This document shows, piece by piece, positions 24,683-32,321 of a stretch of DNA of 32,321 bases (positions within the stretch are counted from its first letter, which is position 1; each line of letters starts with the position of its first letter). Below the pieces are notes generated by a model. The model was not told the DNA's origin. It saw nothing but the letters and a program-made list of their open reading frames with translations, and did no database searches. The stretch spans positions 1-32,321 of the forward strand of contig JAADYV010000270.1 in assembly GCA_010092855.1 (NCBI GenBank). Reading direction: 5' to 3'. The DNA is from Chloroflexota bacterium (GTDB taxonomy: Bacteria; Chloroflexota; Anaerolineae; Aggregatilineales; Aggregatilineaceae). The position numbers were made by a program, and so were the translations under genes.

Positions 24683-25213
24683 CTATAACTCGTCGTTTTC
24701 TGCTGTGGCCAGTTGTTGGCGCAGCGCTTGTTCGCGTGTCTGGCGGCGTTTGCGTTCAGCCTGGCGTTCATGAGCTTGCTGGTAACGCAGTTGTTCTTCC
24801 GGCGTTTCTACACACAGCGGCGGCACCGGGTTGGGACGCCCCTGGGGGTCCACGGCCACATACACCAGGTATGCGACGTTGGTTTGCACCTTATCCCCCG
24901 TCATGGGATTTTCGGCAGTGACCTCGACGCGCACTTCCATCGAGGTTCGCCCGGTGTAGGTCAGTGCGGCCATCAGGGTGACGATGCTGCCGACGTAGAT
25001 CGGCTCGTCGAATGTCATCGAGTCGATGGCCACCGTCACCGCTGCCGAGCGGGCATGGCGCATAGCCGCAAAGCCGCCTGCCTCATCAACCAGCTTCATG
25101 ATAACGCCGCCGTGCACGTTACCATGTGCGTTGGCGTGTTCCGGATTCATCATGGTGCTGAGCACCACGCGCGAATCCGCGACACACTTGGGGGCCAGGT
25201 CGTCGCTCGCCAT
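24683..25213 (-). CDS. Acyl-CoA thioesterase (YciA/BFIT-type hotdog)
   Basis: A 176-residue hotdog-fold acyl-CoA thioesterase. The signature NAHGNVHGGVIMKLVDEAGG (28-47) contains the catalytic Asp43 and the helix-capping Asn/His-Gly of the YciA/cytosolic acyl-CoA hydrolase branch; TFDEPIYVGSIVTL and GRTSMEVRVEV follow as expected. The last 45 residues are charged and helical (EEQLRYQQAHERQAERKRRQ), a tail beyond the core fold. The chain-length preference cannot be read. It differs from the YbgC-type enzyme at 1752-2183, which belongs to another hotdog group. It sits between a beta-repeat protein and a BchI-like ATPase, with gaps of about ten bases. Confidence 0.88.
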   Translation of the reverse strand: MASDDLAPKCVADSRVVLSTMMNPEHANAHGNVHGGVIMKLVDEAGGFAAMRHARSAAVTVAIDSMTFDEPIYVGSIVTLMAALTYTGRTSMEVRVEVTAENPMTGDKVQTNVAYLVYVAVDPQGRPNPVPPLCVETPEEQLRYQQAHERQAERKRRQTREQALRQQLATAENDEL

Positions 25214-25223
25214 CAGTTGGCCA

Positions 25224-25598
25224 CTAATCCATGTCGGGGCGCAGGTCGGAAATGCGCTTGAAGGTGTCCGGGTCTTCGTCCAGCACGTCGATGACGCTGT
25301 AGTTCAACTCGGCCATCATGGGCGGCAGTGGCGCGCGCGGCGGCATTTTTTCTGGCTTTTCGGGTTTGGCCGGGGGATTGGGATGGAAGTCCCGGCGGCG
25401 TTCGGTGCGCTTGCGCAGAATACGCCCGTCCTTACTCAGCCGTCCGACCCATTCGCCATCACGCTTATACACGTCTTCGCCCTCGACGAACCCGATGTAG
25501 TCACCGCGCGAGCTGTAAATGTGGTTACCGATCTTGGTTGCTTGCCAGTCGCCATACGTATCGAAAATAAAATAGGGTTTGTTGGGGTCTTTCGCCAT
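25224..25598 (-). CDS. Small protein with beta-hairpin repeats
   Basis: A 124-residue protein. The first 60 residues contain successive short strands with a turn: FIFDTYGDWQATKIGNHIYS, then SRGDYIGFVEGEDVYKRDGE and WVGRLSKDGRIL. This recalls the small '4-fold beta flower' type of repeat domain, a tentative match from memory. The middle is Pro/Lys-rich (PNPPAKPEKPEKMPPRAPLP) and the C-terminus acidic. I chose the second of two adjacent ATGs because GAGGTG is then about five bases upstream. It lies between a GT4 glycosyltransferase and a thioesterase. The function is unknown. Confidence 0.7.
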   Translation of the reverse strand: MAKDPNKPYFIFDTYGDWQATKIGNHIYSSRGDYIGFVEGEDVYKRDGEWVGRLSKDGRILRKRTERRRDFHPNPPAKPEKPEKMPPRAPLPPMMAELNYSVIDVLDEDPDTFKRISDLRPDMD

Positions 25599-25621
25599 CA
25601 TGACACCTCGCTCATTTCAGA

Positions 25622-26761
25622 TTATTGTTCTAACACCCACCGATAAATATCTTGCAGGTGCTGGGCGGTACGCTGCCACGTAAACTGGCCAGCTTGCGCA
25701 AGGCCACGCTGCACTAAATTCATACACAACGTCTGATCGGATAACAACCGTTCCAGCGCGTCAGCAATCGCGCTCATATCATAGGGGTCAACCAGCAGGG
25801 CGGCATCCCCGGCCACTTCGGGCATTGATGACAGTGTAGAGGTAATGACCGGTGTTCCGCAAGCCATTGCCTCCAGCACCGGGAATCCAAAGCCCTCGTA
25901 CAGCGAAGGATAGGCCATACACGCTGCCCCGCTGTACAGAGCGGGTAAATCCTCTTCGCGCGCAAACCCGATAAAATGTACGCGTTCGGAAAGGTGGTAA
26001 TCTTTGACGGTTTGATAGATCGGGCTTTCCAGCCAGCCGCGTCCCCCGGCGATCACCAGTTGCACGTCGTCATAGGGCGGCCCCAGCGCGGCCAGCGCCC
26101 GGATCAGCCGGGTGTAGTTCTTGCGCGGCTGGACGGTGCCGATCGAAAAGACGTATGGCTTTTCGGGAATGCCATAGCGTTCGCGGACAGCCTTGCGCGC
26201 GGTGGCATCCTTGACCGGCAGGAACTCGGCATTTACTCCGCTCAGGAGAACCGTGATTTTTTCCGGCGGTGTACCGTACAGCTCGACCAGGTCATCTTTG
26301 GTGGCCTGGGAATCGGCGAGGACATGAAACGCACGCCGCACCGAACGGGGCACGACCTTGTCCAGGTAAGCCTTGAGCACAGGGGTGGCGGTTTCGGGCG
26401 CACGAACGAATGAGAGATCGTGTACGGTTAGCAGGGTACGCACTCCGGGGAGTGTCGGTGGCAGGGTGAAATCGGTGGCGTGGTAGAGCTTGACTTGCCC
26501 GATAAATGACTCAACTGGCAGTGGTAGGCGCAGCCGGTACCAGATACGCGCAAACCAGCGCGGTGTGATGCGCGTCGGGTGCCAGGAGAAATTTGGGCCA
26601 GGCACGGGGGGCAGGCCGTTCTGGGCAGCCCCGGCCACAAACAGCCGGTAAGGAGTTTGCTGGTCTTGCGCGGCGAGGGCACGCACTAACTCGCGGACAT
26701 AGCGCCCGATGCCCGCGCCCTGTTCGTAGGCAGCCGTGTAGTCAACCCCAATCTTCACCAT
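25622..26761 (-). CDS. GT4-family glycosyltransferase
   Basis: A 379-residue GT-B glycosyltransferase that moves a sugar from a nucleotide donor to an acceptor, probably a lipid-linked or surface polysaccharide. The N-terminal domain has a glycine-rich loop ([14 protein letters not shown]). The C-terminal donor-binding domain has [18 protein letters not shown] and the EX7E motif [20 protein letters not shown] with Glu289 and Glu297. It has no signal peptide, so it is cytoplasmic or membrane-associated. It is eight bases after a stand-alone receiver gene and downstream of O-antigen-ligase, GtrA and sugar-nucleotide genes, which supports a role in surface glycan assembly. Donor and acceptor are not readable. 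Confidence 0.9.
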   Translation of the reverse strand: MVKIGVDYTAAYEQGAGIGRYVRELVRALAAQDQQTPYRLFVAGAAQNGLPPVPGPNFSWHPTRITPRWFARIWYRLRLPLPVESFIGQVKLYHATDFTLPPTLPGVRTLLTVHDLSFVRAPETATPVLKAYLDKVVPRSVRRAFHVLADSQATKDDLVELYGTPPEKITVLLSGVNAEFLPVKDATARKAVRERYGIPEKPYVFSIGTVQPRKNYTRLIRALAALGPPYDDVQLVIAGGRGWLESPIYQTVKDYHLSERVHFIGFAREEDLPALYSGAACMAYPSLYEGFGFPVLEAMACGTPVITSTLSSMPEVAGDAALLVDPYDMSAIADALERLLSDQTLCMNLVQRGLAQAGQFTWQRTAQHLQDIYRWVLEQ

Positions 26762-26769
26762 GGCGAAGC

Positions 26770-27147
26770 TTACGAAGTAGCTGCCAACGTCGCCTGCACA
26801 CGCTCGACCAGCACATCCGGCGTGATCGGCTTGGTCAGGTATTCCACTGCGCCGATGTCCATGCCGGTTTTCTGGCTGATAGCGTCAACGCGCGCTGTCA
26901 GGAAAATGACGGGGATGTTGCTGATCTCCGGCTTGGCCTTCAGGTGCCGCAGCACGTCAAAGCCGTTGAAGTCGGCCATCATCACGTCCATCAAGATCAG
27001 GTCAACTGGCCCTTCTTCTTCCAGGTAGTCCAATGCACTCCGCCCGGAATAGACTTCGTGCGTGACATACCCCTCGCGGCCCAGCGCCATGCGCAGCAGG
27101 TTACACAACAGGGGATCGTCATCCACGATCAATATGCGTTCTGCCAT
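26770..27147 (-). CDS. Stand-alone response regulator receiver
   Basis: A 125-residue CheY-like receiver without an output domain. The acidic pocket (IVDDDP), phospho-acceptor Asp54 in LILMDVMMADFNG, Thr84 (FLTAR) and Lys106 (LTKPI) are all present, so it should be phosphorylatable. The proline usual four residues after the Asp is Ala58. It lies inside the polysaccharide run, between the GtrA-like and GT4 genes with gaps of six and eight bases, so it is probably co-transcribed and may tune a polysaccharide enzyme by protein contact. No histidine kinase is present here. Confidence 0.92.
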   Translation of the reverse strand: MAERILIVDDDPLLCNLLRMALGREGYVTHEVYSGRSALDYLEEEGPVDLILMDVMMADFNGFDVLRHLKAKPEISNIPVIFLTARVDAISQKTGMDIGAVEYLTKPITPDVLVERVQATLAATS

Positions 27148-27153
27148 CTTCCC

Positions 27154-27747
27154 TTACTCCACGTCGTTATACGTCCAATAGCGGTTGACGAAGAAATTCC
27201 ACAACATCACAATCCACACCGCGAAGAATTGTGCGATGTTGGTACCCAGTTGGCTTTCGGCGGCATCATCCAGGCCGCTTGCCAGCCCGCTACTCTCGAG
27301 CACATCGACTCCGATATTCCCGAAGGGACCAAACAAGGTATGTACGAACCACAACCGGAAAATCAGCCCAATGATGTTCACGATGAAAAACTGGACCAAC
27401 TGCTGCGATATGGGACGCGAGCGCGAATCGGGATAGGTCCAGTAGCGGTTCCAGATGAAGTTGCTGGTGACGGCGGCCACAAACGCCGTACCGGTGGCCA
27501 GCGAGACCTTTAGCTGCAAGTTCGGGTCTTCCGGGCGTAACACAGTCGCCTGCAGCACGTTCAGCACGCCAAAGTCCACCACCGCGCCGATAGTGCCTAC
27601 AATGGCGAACTTGAGGAAGCGCTCGACTTCTTTGGCTTTGGTGCCGAAGCGTAGGCTGATGCTTAGTATGAGCCGGTTGAGCAGCCCCAAAGGAGCGCCC
27701 CAGGGCGAGATTGGTTTTGAAAGTGTATCAGGTGTATTCGACGTCAT
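27154..27747 (-). CDS. GtrA-family membrane protein
   Basis: A 197-residue protein with four membrane helices (about 43-70, 80-104, 120-140 and 170-190), typical of the GtrA/DPMS family. Members are thought to move lipid-linked sugars or anchor glycosyltransferases. The family signature is visible twice: NFIWNRYWTYPDS after helix two and NFFVNRYWTYNDVE at the C-terminus. The ATG at 27747 is chosen over a GTG two codons earlier; either start overlaps the end of the O-antigen-ligase gene by 20 or more bases. The gene lies between that ligase and a receiver protein. Confidence 0.87.
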   Translation of the reverse strand: MTSNTPDTLSKPISPWGAPLGLLNRLILSISLRFGTKAKEVERFLKFAIVGTIGAVVDFGVLNVLQATVLRPEDPNLQLKVSLATGTAFVAAVTSNFIWNRYWTYPDSRSRPISQQLVQFFIVNIIGLIFRLWFVHTLFGPFGNIGVDVLESSGLASGLDDAAESQLGTNIAQFFAVWIVMLWNFFVNRYWTYNDVE

Positions 27748-29227
27748 GCTCACGTTCCAGGTTGGTGCAGTCTGCGTTCGACCGCTGGTAAGCTATGGCC
27801 AGCAGACCCAGCATTACCCCAATATGCAAAAACAGGTTGTTCACATACAGCTTATCCACGATGCTGTGAACACCCAGGTGGGTCCACGTGCCCAACAAGC
27901 CCAGGACCAGCCCGCGCCAGACCGGGTCGGAGAGCCGGAGCGCGCGCAGCGTCCAGTAGACCAATACCATCCACCCGGCCAGGTACACGGTTAGTCCTAG
28001 TATACCAGTTTCCGCGAGTATGTTGAGATAGTCGTTATGCGCATGACCGAGCGGCCTGGGCCAGCTTGGAATGCCATACTCCGGATAGACGACTTCGTAG
28101 TGGCCCAACCCCACCCCGATCCAGGGGTGGTCGTTGGTCATGTTGTATGCAGCCTGCCAGTGTGCCAGCCGTTCGACGATGGCGAAGTTCTCATCGCTGA
28201 TGGGCACACCGCGCATATCGCCGAAGCCCACGAACTCGTCCAGGGTGTTGGTGATACGCTGTTGGATACCGGCAGGCACATAGCCCGCTAACCACACGAT
28301 TACGATTAGCGCGCCGCCGCCGACCAGCAGTAGTGCTCCCTGCCAACGCTTACGTGGGGCAAAGAATACCATCACGGTCGCTGCCGCGCCAAAACCCAGC
28401 CACGCTCCCCGTCCCCACGAGACCAGCAGACCTGCCAAAATAACCACCCCACAGCCCCCATAATACGCCAAGAGTGTGATGGGAGCCAGCCACGCCTGGA
28501 AACTTCGATTCACGCGCCACGCCGCATAGGCCTGGTAAAGGTAGCCCCAGGCCATGCCCAGCGCTAGTGGGAGTGACAGGCCCATAAACGCGCTGAACGG
28601 GTTGGGTTGGCCAAAGGTGCCAAACGCGCGAAAGCGGGTATAGTCCAATACCCACAGGTGCGGCGCGCCCGACCCGCCCCGAAACTCGTACAGGCCAATC
28701 AGCGCTTGCAGCACCGCCGCCGTCACCACGCCGAACGCCAGCCATGTCCAGCGGTTCGGATAGGCCAGGTCCAGCACGATCACGACCAGCAGCAGTATCT
28801 CGACCCACTTAAGCATTTCGGACAGCCATGCACCTGCCGAAATCGCGTTCCACAGCGAGGGAGAAAAGCCCGCCATGATCGCCAGCAGCGGCAGCAGAAT
28901 CCGTGAGCGGGGCAGCGGCTGGAAGCGTCGATTCGTGGCGCGCCACACCGCCCAGGCTCCCACCGCCAGCGCGAAGGTAAGCTGGCCGATGTCTACCGGC
29001 AGGGCGAATGGGGCTTCGGTTGCGATCAGGGTTTTCAGCGGGGCTACACTTAACATGAGGACCAGGGCCAGGGTCGGTTCGAGCACGAACGCCAGCGCCA
29101 CAATCCCCAGCACCACCACGCCGCCTGCCAGCGTGACCGGCAGCAGCGCGACCAGCACACCTGCTAACACCGCCAGCCCGCCCCACAGCAACGCGCTGGT
29201 GCGAGACTGTGCAGGGGCCAACAACAT
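27728..29227 (-). CDS. O-antigen ligase/Wzy-like membrane protein
   Basis: A 499-residue polytopic protein with about ten to twelve hydrophobic helices. In the middle is the Wzy_C-type region: FGTFGQPNPFSAFMGLSLPL, SWGRGAWLGF and a periplasmic loop ending in GVGLGHYEVVYPEYGI and GHAHNDYLNILAETGILG. The last is the clearest family signature. Such proteins polymerise or ligate lipid-linked glycans on the outer face of the membrane. Its ATG overlaps the stop of the upstream SDR gene as TGATG. It may be ligase or polymerase, which sequence alone does not separate. A second gene of this family lies two genes upstream (30793-32321). Confidence 0.88.
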   Translation of the reverse strand: MLLAPAQSRTSALLWGGLAVLAGVLVALLPVTLAGGVVVLGIVALAFVLEPTLALVLMLSVAPLKTLIATEAPFALPVDIGQLTFALAVGAWAVWRATNRRFQPLPRSRILLPLLAIMAGFSPSLWNAISAGAWLSEMLKWVEILLLVVIVLDLAYPNRWTWLAFGVVTAAVLQALIGLYEFRGGSGAPHLWVLDYTRFRAFGTFGQPNPFSAFMGLSLPLALGMAWGYLYQAYAAWRVNRSFQAWLAPITLLAYYGGCGVVILAGLLVSWGRGAWLGFGAAATVMVFFAPRKRWQGALLLVGGGALIVIVWLAGYVPAGIQQRITNTLDEFVGFGDMRGVPISDENFAIVERLAHWQAAYNMTNDHPWIGVGLGHYEVVYPEYGIPSWPRPLGHAHNDYLNILAETGILGLTVYLAGWMVLVYWTLRALRLSDPVWRGLVLGLLGTWTHLGVHSIVDKLYVNNLFLHIGVMLGLLAIAYQRSNADCTNLEREHDVEYT

Positions 29228-30162
29228 CAGACGCGGTCCTTGAAGTATTCGATGGTGTGGTGCAGACCTGTGTTCAGGTCTACGTGCGGTTCCCAGCCTA
29301 AAATACTGCGCGCTCGGGTGATGTCCGGCTGGCGGGTTTGGGGATCGCCTTTGATGCGCAAGTCTTCTTTGTAGACCAGGCCTGCCGGGTTATCGGTCAA
29401 CGTATTGACCAGTTGGGCGAACTCCAGGATACTCATTTCGGTGGGATTGCCGATATTGACCGGGTCTGTGAAGTCGCTCATCAGCAGCCGGAAAATGCCG
29501 TCGATCAGGTCGCTGACGTAGCAGAAACTGCGCGTCTGGGACCCGTCGCCATAAATGGTCAGCGATTCGTGGCGCAGCGCCTGTCCAATGAAGTTTGGTA
29601 CCACGCGCCCATCGTCCAGCCGCATCCGGGGGCCGTAGGTGTTGAAGATGCGCACGATGCGCGTATCGACCTCATGGGCACGATGGTAGGCCATGGTGAT
29701 CGCTTCGGCAAAACGCTTGGCTTCGTCATATACCCCGCGCGGGCCGATGGTGTCCACGTTGCCGGGATAATCTTCCGTTTGCGGATGTATCAGCGGGTCG
29801 CCGTAAATCTCCGAGGTCGAGGCCAACAGAAAGCGCGCGCCTTTCGCTTTGGCCACACCAAGCGCGTTGTGCGTGCCCAGTGACCCCACCTTGAGTGTCT
29901 GGATCGGGTACATCAGGTAATCAATCGGGCTGGCGGGGGAAGCAAAGTGCAGCACGGCATCCAGCGGCCCGGCCAGGTAGATGTAATTCGTCACGTCGTG
30001 GTGTATGAAGGTGAAATCTGCACGGCCAGCCAGGTGTGCGATGTTGTCCGTATTGCCCGTGATCAGGTTGTCCATGCCGATGACGACATGGCCCTCAGCG
30101 AGGAACCGATCGCAAAGGTGTGAACCCAGAAAACCGGCTGCTCCGGTGATTAAGATGCGCAT
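29227..30162 (-). CDS. UDP-glucuronate decarboxylase-like SDR
   Basis: A 311-residue extended short-chain dehydrogenase. The NAD-binding motif GAAGFLG is at 7-13, the catalytic pair Tyr145 and Lys149 is in GVYDEAKR, and STSEIYGDP supplies the other active-site residues. [11 protein letters not shown] (72-82), DEAKRFAE and NTYGPRM are characteristic of UDP-xylose synthase/UDP-glucuronate decarboxylase, which makes UDP-xylose from UDP-glucuronate. The start [10 protein letters not shown] is used because AAGG lies four bases upstream and homologues begin here; the frame extends 19 codons further. It probably supplies a pentose for the surface glycan built by its neighbours; other NDP-sugar epimerases are possible. 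Confidence 0.88.
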   Translation of the reverse strand: MRILITGAAGFLGSHLCDRFLAEGHVVIGMDNLITGNTDNIAHLAGRADFTFIHHDVTNYIYLAGPLDAVLHFASPASPIDYLMYPIQTLKVGSLGTHNALGVAKAKGARFLLASTSEIYGDPLIHPQTEDYPGNVDTIGPRGVYDEAKRFAEAITMAYHRAHEVDTRIVRIFNTYGPRMRLDDGRVVPNFIGQALRHESLTIYGDGSQTRSFCYVSDLIDGIFRLLMSDFTDPVNIGNPTEMSILEFAQLVNTLTDNPAGLVYKEDLRIKGDPQTRQPDITRARSILGWEPHVDLNTGLHHTIEYFKDRV

Positions 30163-30243
30163 GAGCCTTCGCTTCCGTGAACTTGTCTGAGATAAAGGAC
30201 CCGGCGAAGTGTACCACAAAACCGGCCTGCGTTCCGCTACCGT

Positions 30244-30792
30244 TTATTGGTCGTTTGCAAGTTCTTCCAGTTTTTTTGCAAATTCAGCCGCAAAAACGTC
30301 AAAAGCCTGGCTATCGTATAGGCACACGACGACGTGGGTCAGGTGTTCCAGTTCCTCGAAGGTATAGTCGATAATAACGCGCAGCATCACGTCAGCGCAG
30401 GCTTCGAGCGGGTAGCCGAAGACGCCGGTCGAAATGGCAGGTAAGGCGATGCTGTGCAGCGCGTGTTCTTCGGCGAGGGCGAGGCTGACGCGCACGGCAC
30501 AGGCAAGTTTACCTGCTTCGCTGCCCTCACCCATACGCGGCCCTACGGCGTGAATGACGTGGCGCGCCTTGAGATTGCCGCCGCCGGTGATGACCGCATT
30601 GCCCACATCGCAGCGGCCAATCGCGTCGCACTCCGCCTGGATGGATGGCCCGCCCTTACGACGAATGGCACCGGCCACCCCTTCGCCCAGCAGGAGCTGT
30701 GAGTTTGCCGCGTTGACGATCGCATCGGTTTCGAGTTCGGTGATGTCGCCCTGGACCAGTTCCACTGTGGTGTCATTGATGAAAGCTTGCAT
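30244..30792 (-). CDS. Macro domain protein (ADP-ribose binding or hydrolase)
   Basis: A 182-residue macro domain. GDIT (15-18) opens the fold; the ADP-ribose-binding loop NAANSQLLLGEGVAGAIRRK (27-46) and the second loop STGVFGYPLE (121-130) are intact. In MacroD-type hydrolases the first loop usually reads GGGVDGAI; here it is GEGVAGAI, closer to the archaeal Af1521 group. It may remove ADP-ribose from proteins or nucleic acids, or deacetylate O-acetyl-ADP-ribose. The C-terminus is helical and charged. It directly abuts the stop codon of the ligase upstream and lies between it and the SDR gene, an odd neighbour for polysaccharide genes. No ADP-ribosyltransferase gene is seen nearby. Confidence 0.9.
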   Translation of the reverse strand: MQAFINDTTVELVQGDITELETDAIVNAANSQLLLGEGVAGAIRRKGGPSIQAECDAIGRCDVGNAVITGGGNLKARHVIHAVGPRMGEGSEAGKLACAVRVSLALAEEHALHSIALPAISTGVFGYPLEACADVMLRVIIDYTFEELEHLTHVVVCLYDSQAFDVFAAEFAKKLEELANDQ

Positions 30793-32321
30793 TCACACGC
30801 GCTCCTCGTCTGGTGCTGGTTGTTCCGACGGGTGTGCGAGATGATACAACATCCCCAGCGAGAGGAAAAATACAAACGCGAGGTTGATCGAGAAGTAGCC
30901 TACATCGACCAGGCCATGCGCCAGGAAATCGGCCATGCTGCCGAACAGCCCCAACACCAGCGCAAAGCGCAGCAGGTCGGTTTTGTCCAGGCACTGGTAA
31001 ACGTGCCACAGCTTGCGCCAGTAGGCGGCCTGGAACGCGATCCCGGCCAGCACACCCAGCACGCCCAGCGCGACCCAGTGATTGAGCAGCACGTTGTGCG
31101 GCACGCGCAGGTCAGGTTCTTCCCAGGCTTCGGGCAGCAGATAGCGACTGCGATACCAGTACAGGAACTGGTCGGGTCCCACGCCGGTCAGGGGCTTTTC
31201 ACGGATCAGGTTGACCGAGCTGTACCACAGATGCTCGCGGAAAAACGCAGTATCACCGGTCAGGTCCCCGATGCGGGGCAGCACCAGCGTCAGCGGCAGC
31301 ACGATCAACACCCCGGCTACCGCGACGATGGTCAGCGGCACCAGCGCGCGCCGTCCGCGCCAGGCCAGCAATACCGCCGCTACCGCTGCTGGAATCCCCA
31401 GCAGGATCGCGCCCCGGCTCTGGCTGAACAGCACCGCCAGCAGCATGATCGCCGCCGCCACTGCGCCGTAGCCGCGCCGCAGTGAATCAAACGGCAGCAG
31501 CACATACGCCAGCGCAAACGGCAGGCAGCGCCCCAGGTATAACCCCACGCCGTTAGGCGACCCGTACACGCTCAGCAACCGGCCTGCGCCTTCGTCCGTT
31601 TCCACCACCGACTGGCCGGTGATGTACAGGTAGAAACCCATGACCGCAATCGCAGCCCCGGTAAAGATCAATGTGTCGGCCAGCCACAGCAGATCGCGTC
31701 GTTCCAACCGCATTAGACGCAGCAGGGCATAAAACAGCGCCGGTTCCAGGATCATGATCCGGACTTCGCGCGTGGCCTGCGACCAGAACTCGACCCAGGT
31801 GAGCGACAGGAATGCAATCGCCACGAACGCCAGTACCAGCCCATCCAGCGGGATCAGGCGTGGGCGTTCTGGCGGGGGATAGCTTTCCGGGTCCCTGCGA
31901 TGCTGGGCCCAGGCGACCATGCTGCGCGCAATTAGGGCGGCAACCGTCAGCGCAAAACAGATTTCGACCACTGCAAACGCCTGGATCAGCAGGTCCAGGT
32001 CGGTCATGAAGAACGCTGACCAGAAGATGACCAGCATCACGCCCAACAGCAGACGGTTGTAGATCAACACGAACAGGACTGCCACCGCTGCCAGCGTGAT
32101 AATCGCCACCGGGGACAGGGCTGCAATCCCTGCCGTGACAATGGTCAGCGCCAGGGCGGGCGGATCGCGTCGCAAAAAGGTCGGGATGGCTTCGCTCCAG
32201 GTGATGAGCAGCCCGGTCATCACGATGAACGACGCTGCCACGCCCAGCAGCCATTCCAGCGCCTGCTGCACGACCTGCGGAGACGGCAGCCGGATCGCGC
32301 CCCAGGATACGCGAGTGGCTG
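30793..32321 (-). CDS. O-antigen ligase/Wzy-like membrane protein, 5' end missing
   Basis: The frame is open from the stop at 30793 to the right edge, about 509 residues. A GTG at 32271 is possible, but the frame continues without a stop through RLPSPQVVQQ to the edge, so the true start may lie outside. It has ten or more membrane helices. Wzy/ligase-type features are SVYGSPNGVGLYLGRCLPFA, FSQSRGAILLGIP and the loop GVGPDQFLYWYRSRYLLPEA followed by PHNVLLNHWVALGVLG. It resembles the ligase at 27728-29227 in plan but not closely in sequence. Its stop codon directly precedes the macro-domain ATG, so the two are co-transcribed. Confidence 0.83.
   Translation of the reverse strand, partial: ATRVSWGAIRLPSPQVVQQALEWLLGVAASFIVMTGLLITWSEAIPTFLRRDPPALALTIVTAGIAALSPVAIITLAAVAVLFVLIYNRLLLGVMLVIFWSAFFMTDLDLLIQAFAVVEICFALTVAALIARSMVAWAQHRRDPESYPPPERPRLIPLDGLVLAFVAIAFLSLTWVEFWSQATREVRIMILEPALFYALLRLMRLERRDLLWLADTLIFTGAAIAVMGFYLYITGQSVVETDEGAGRLLSVYGSPNGVGLYLGRCLPFALAYVLLPFDSLRRGYGAVAAAIMLLAVLFSQSRGAILLGIPAAVAAVLLAWRGRRALVPLTIVAVAGVLIVLPLTLVLPRIGDLTGDTAFFREHLWYSSVNLIREKPLTGVGPDQFLYWYRSRYLLPEAWEEPDLRVPHNVLLNHWVALGVLGVLAGIAFQAAYWRKLWHVYQCLDKTDLLRFALVLGLFGSMADFLAHGLVDVGYFSINLAFVFFLSLGMLYHLAHPSEQPAPDEERV

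Overview
The window is about 32.3 kb of moderately GC-rich bacterial DNA, densely coding, with 33 genes I can support and no rRNA, tRNA, CRISPR array or insertion sequence that I can see. The gene set (type 2 isopentenyl-diphosphate isomerase, tandem MoeA proteins with one fused to a periplasmic-binding-like domain, roadblock/LC7 proteins with an MglA-like GTPase, several Hanks-kinase signalling proteins, BchI-like AAA+ ATPase) suggests a member of the Chloroflexota, most likely a non-phototrophic Anaerolineae-type lineage. That is an inference from gene content, not from a marker gene.

Layout. 1-2183: a truncated membrane protein, the pseudouridine synthase RluD, and a divergent hotdog thioesterase. 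2175-5329: a translationally coupled pair of molybdopterin molybdenumtransferases (MoeA, then MoeA fused to a PBP-like domain) behind a palindrome-rich promoter region. 5498-8854: a tail-anchored TPR protein with an FG-rich disordered body, a degenerate receiver-roadblock protein and a HAD protein, all on the minus strand. 8898-12491: a plus-strand run from a strong promoter: roadblock protein, a leader with two hairpins, pyrG, an adenosine-deaminase-family enzyme and a 70-residue protein. 12534-13876: MglA-like GTPase and OmpR-type response regulator.

14023-19273 is the most distinctive block: a minus-strand operon from a strong promoter, ordered Ser/Thr kinase with an eight-blade propeller, PP2C phosphatase, DnaJ-VWA fusion, zinc-ribbon-FHA protein, and a 79-residue protein of unknown role. 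It holds a writer, an eraser and a reader of Ser/Thr phosphorylation together with a J-domain/VWA protein, and is my best candidate for an undescribed system.

19393-22721 holds housekeeping genes: hemW, a small lipoprotein, fni (isoprenoid synthesis) and acpP followed by a terminator. 22825-32321 is a long minus-strand run: O-antigen-ligase-like protein (cut by the window edge), macro-domain protein, UDP-glucuronate decarboxylase-like SDR, second O-antigen-ligase-like protein, GtrA-like protein, stand-alone receiver, GT4 glycosyltransferase, a small beta-repeat protein, acyl-CoA thioesterase, BchI-like AAA+ ATPase and a membrane protein. The first part looks like surface polysaccharide synthesis; the last part has no obvious link to it.
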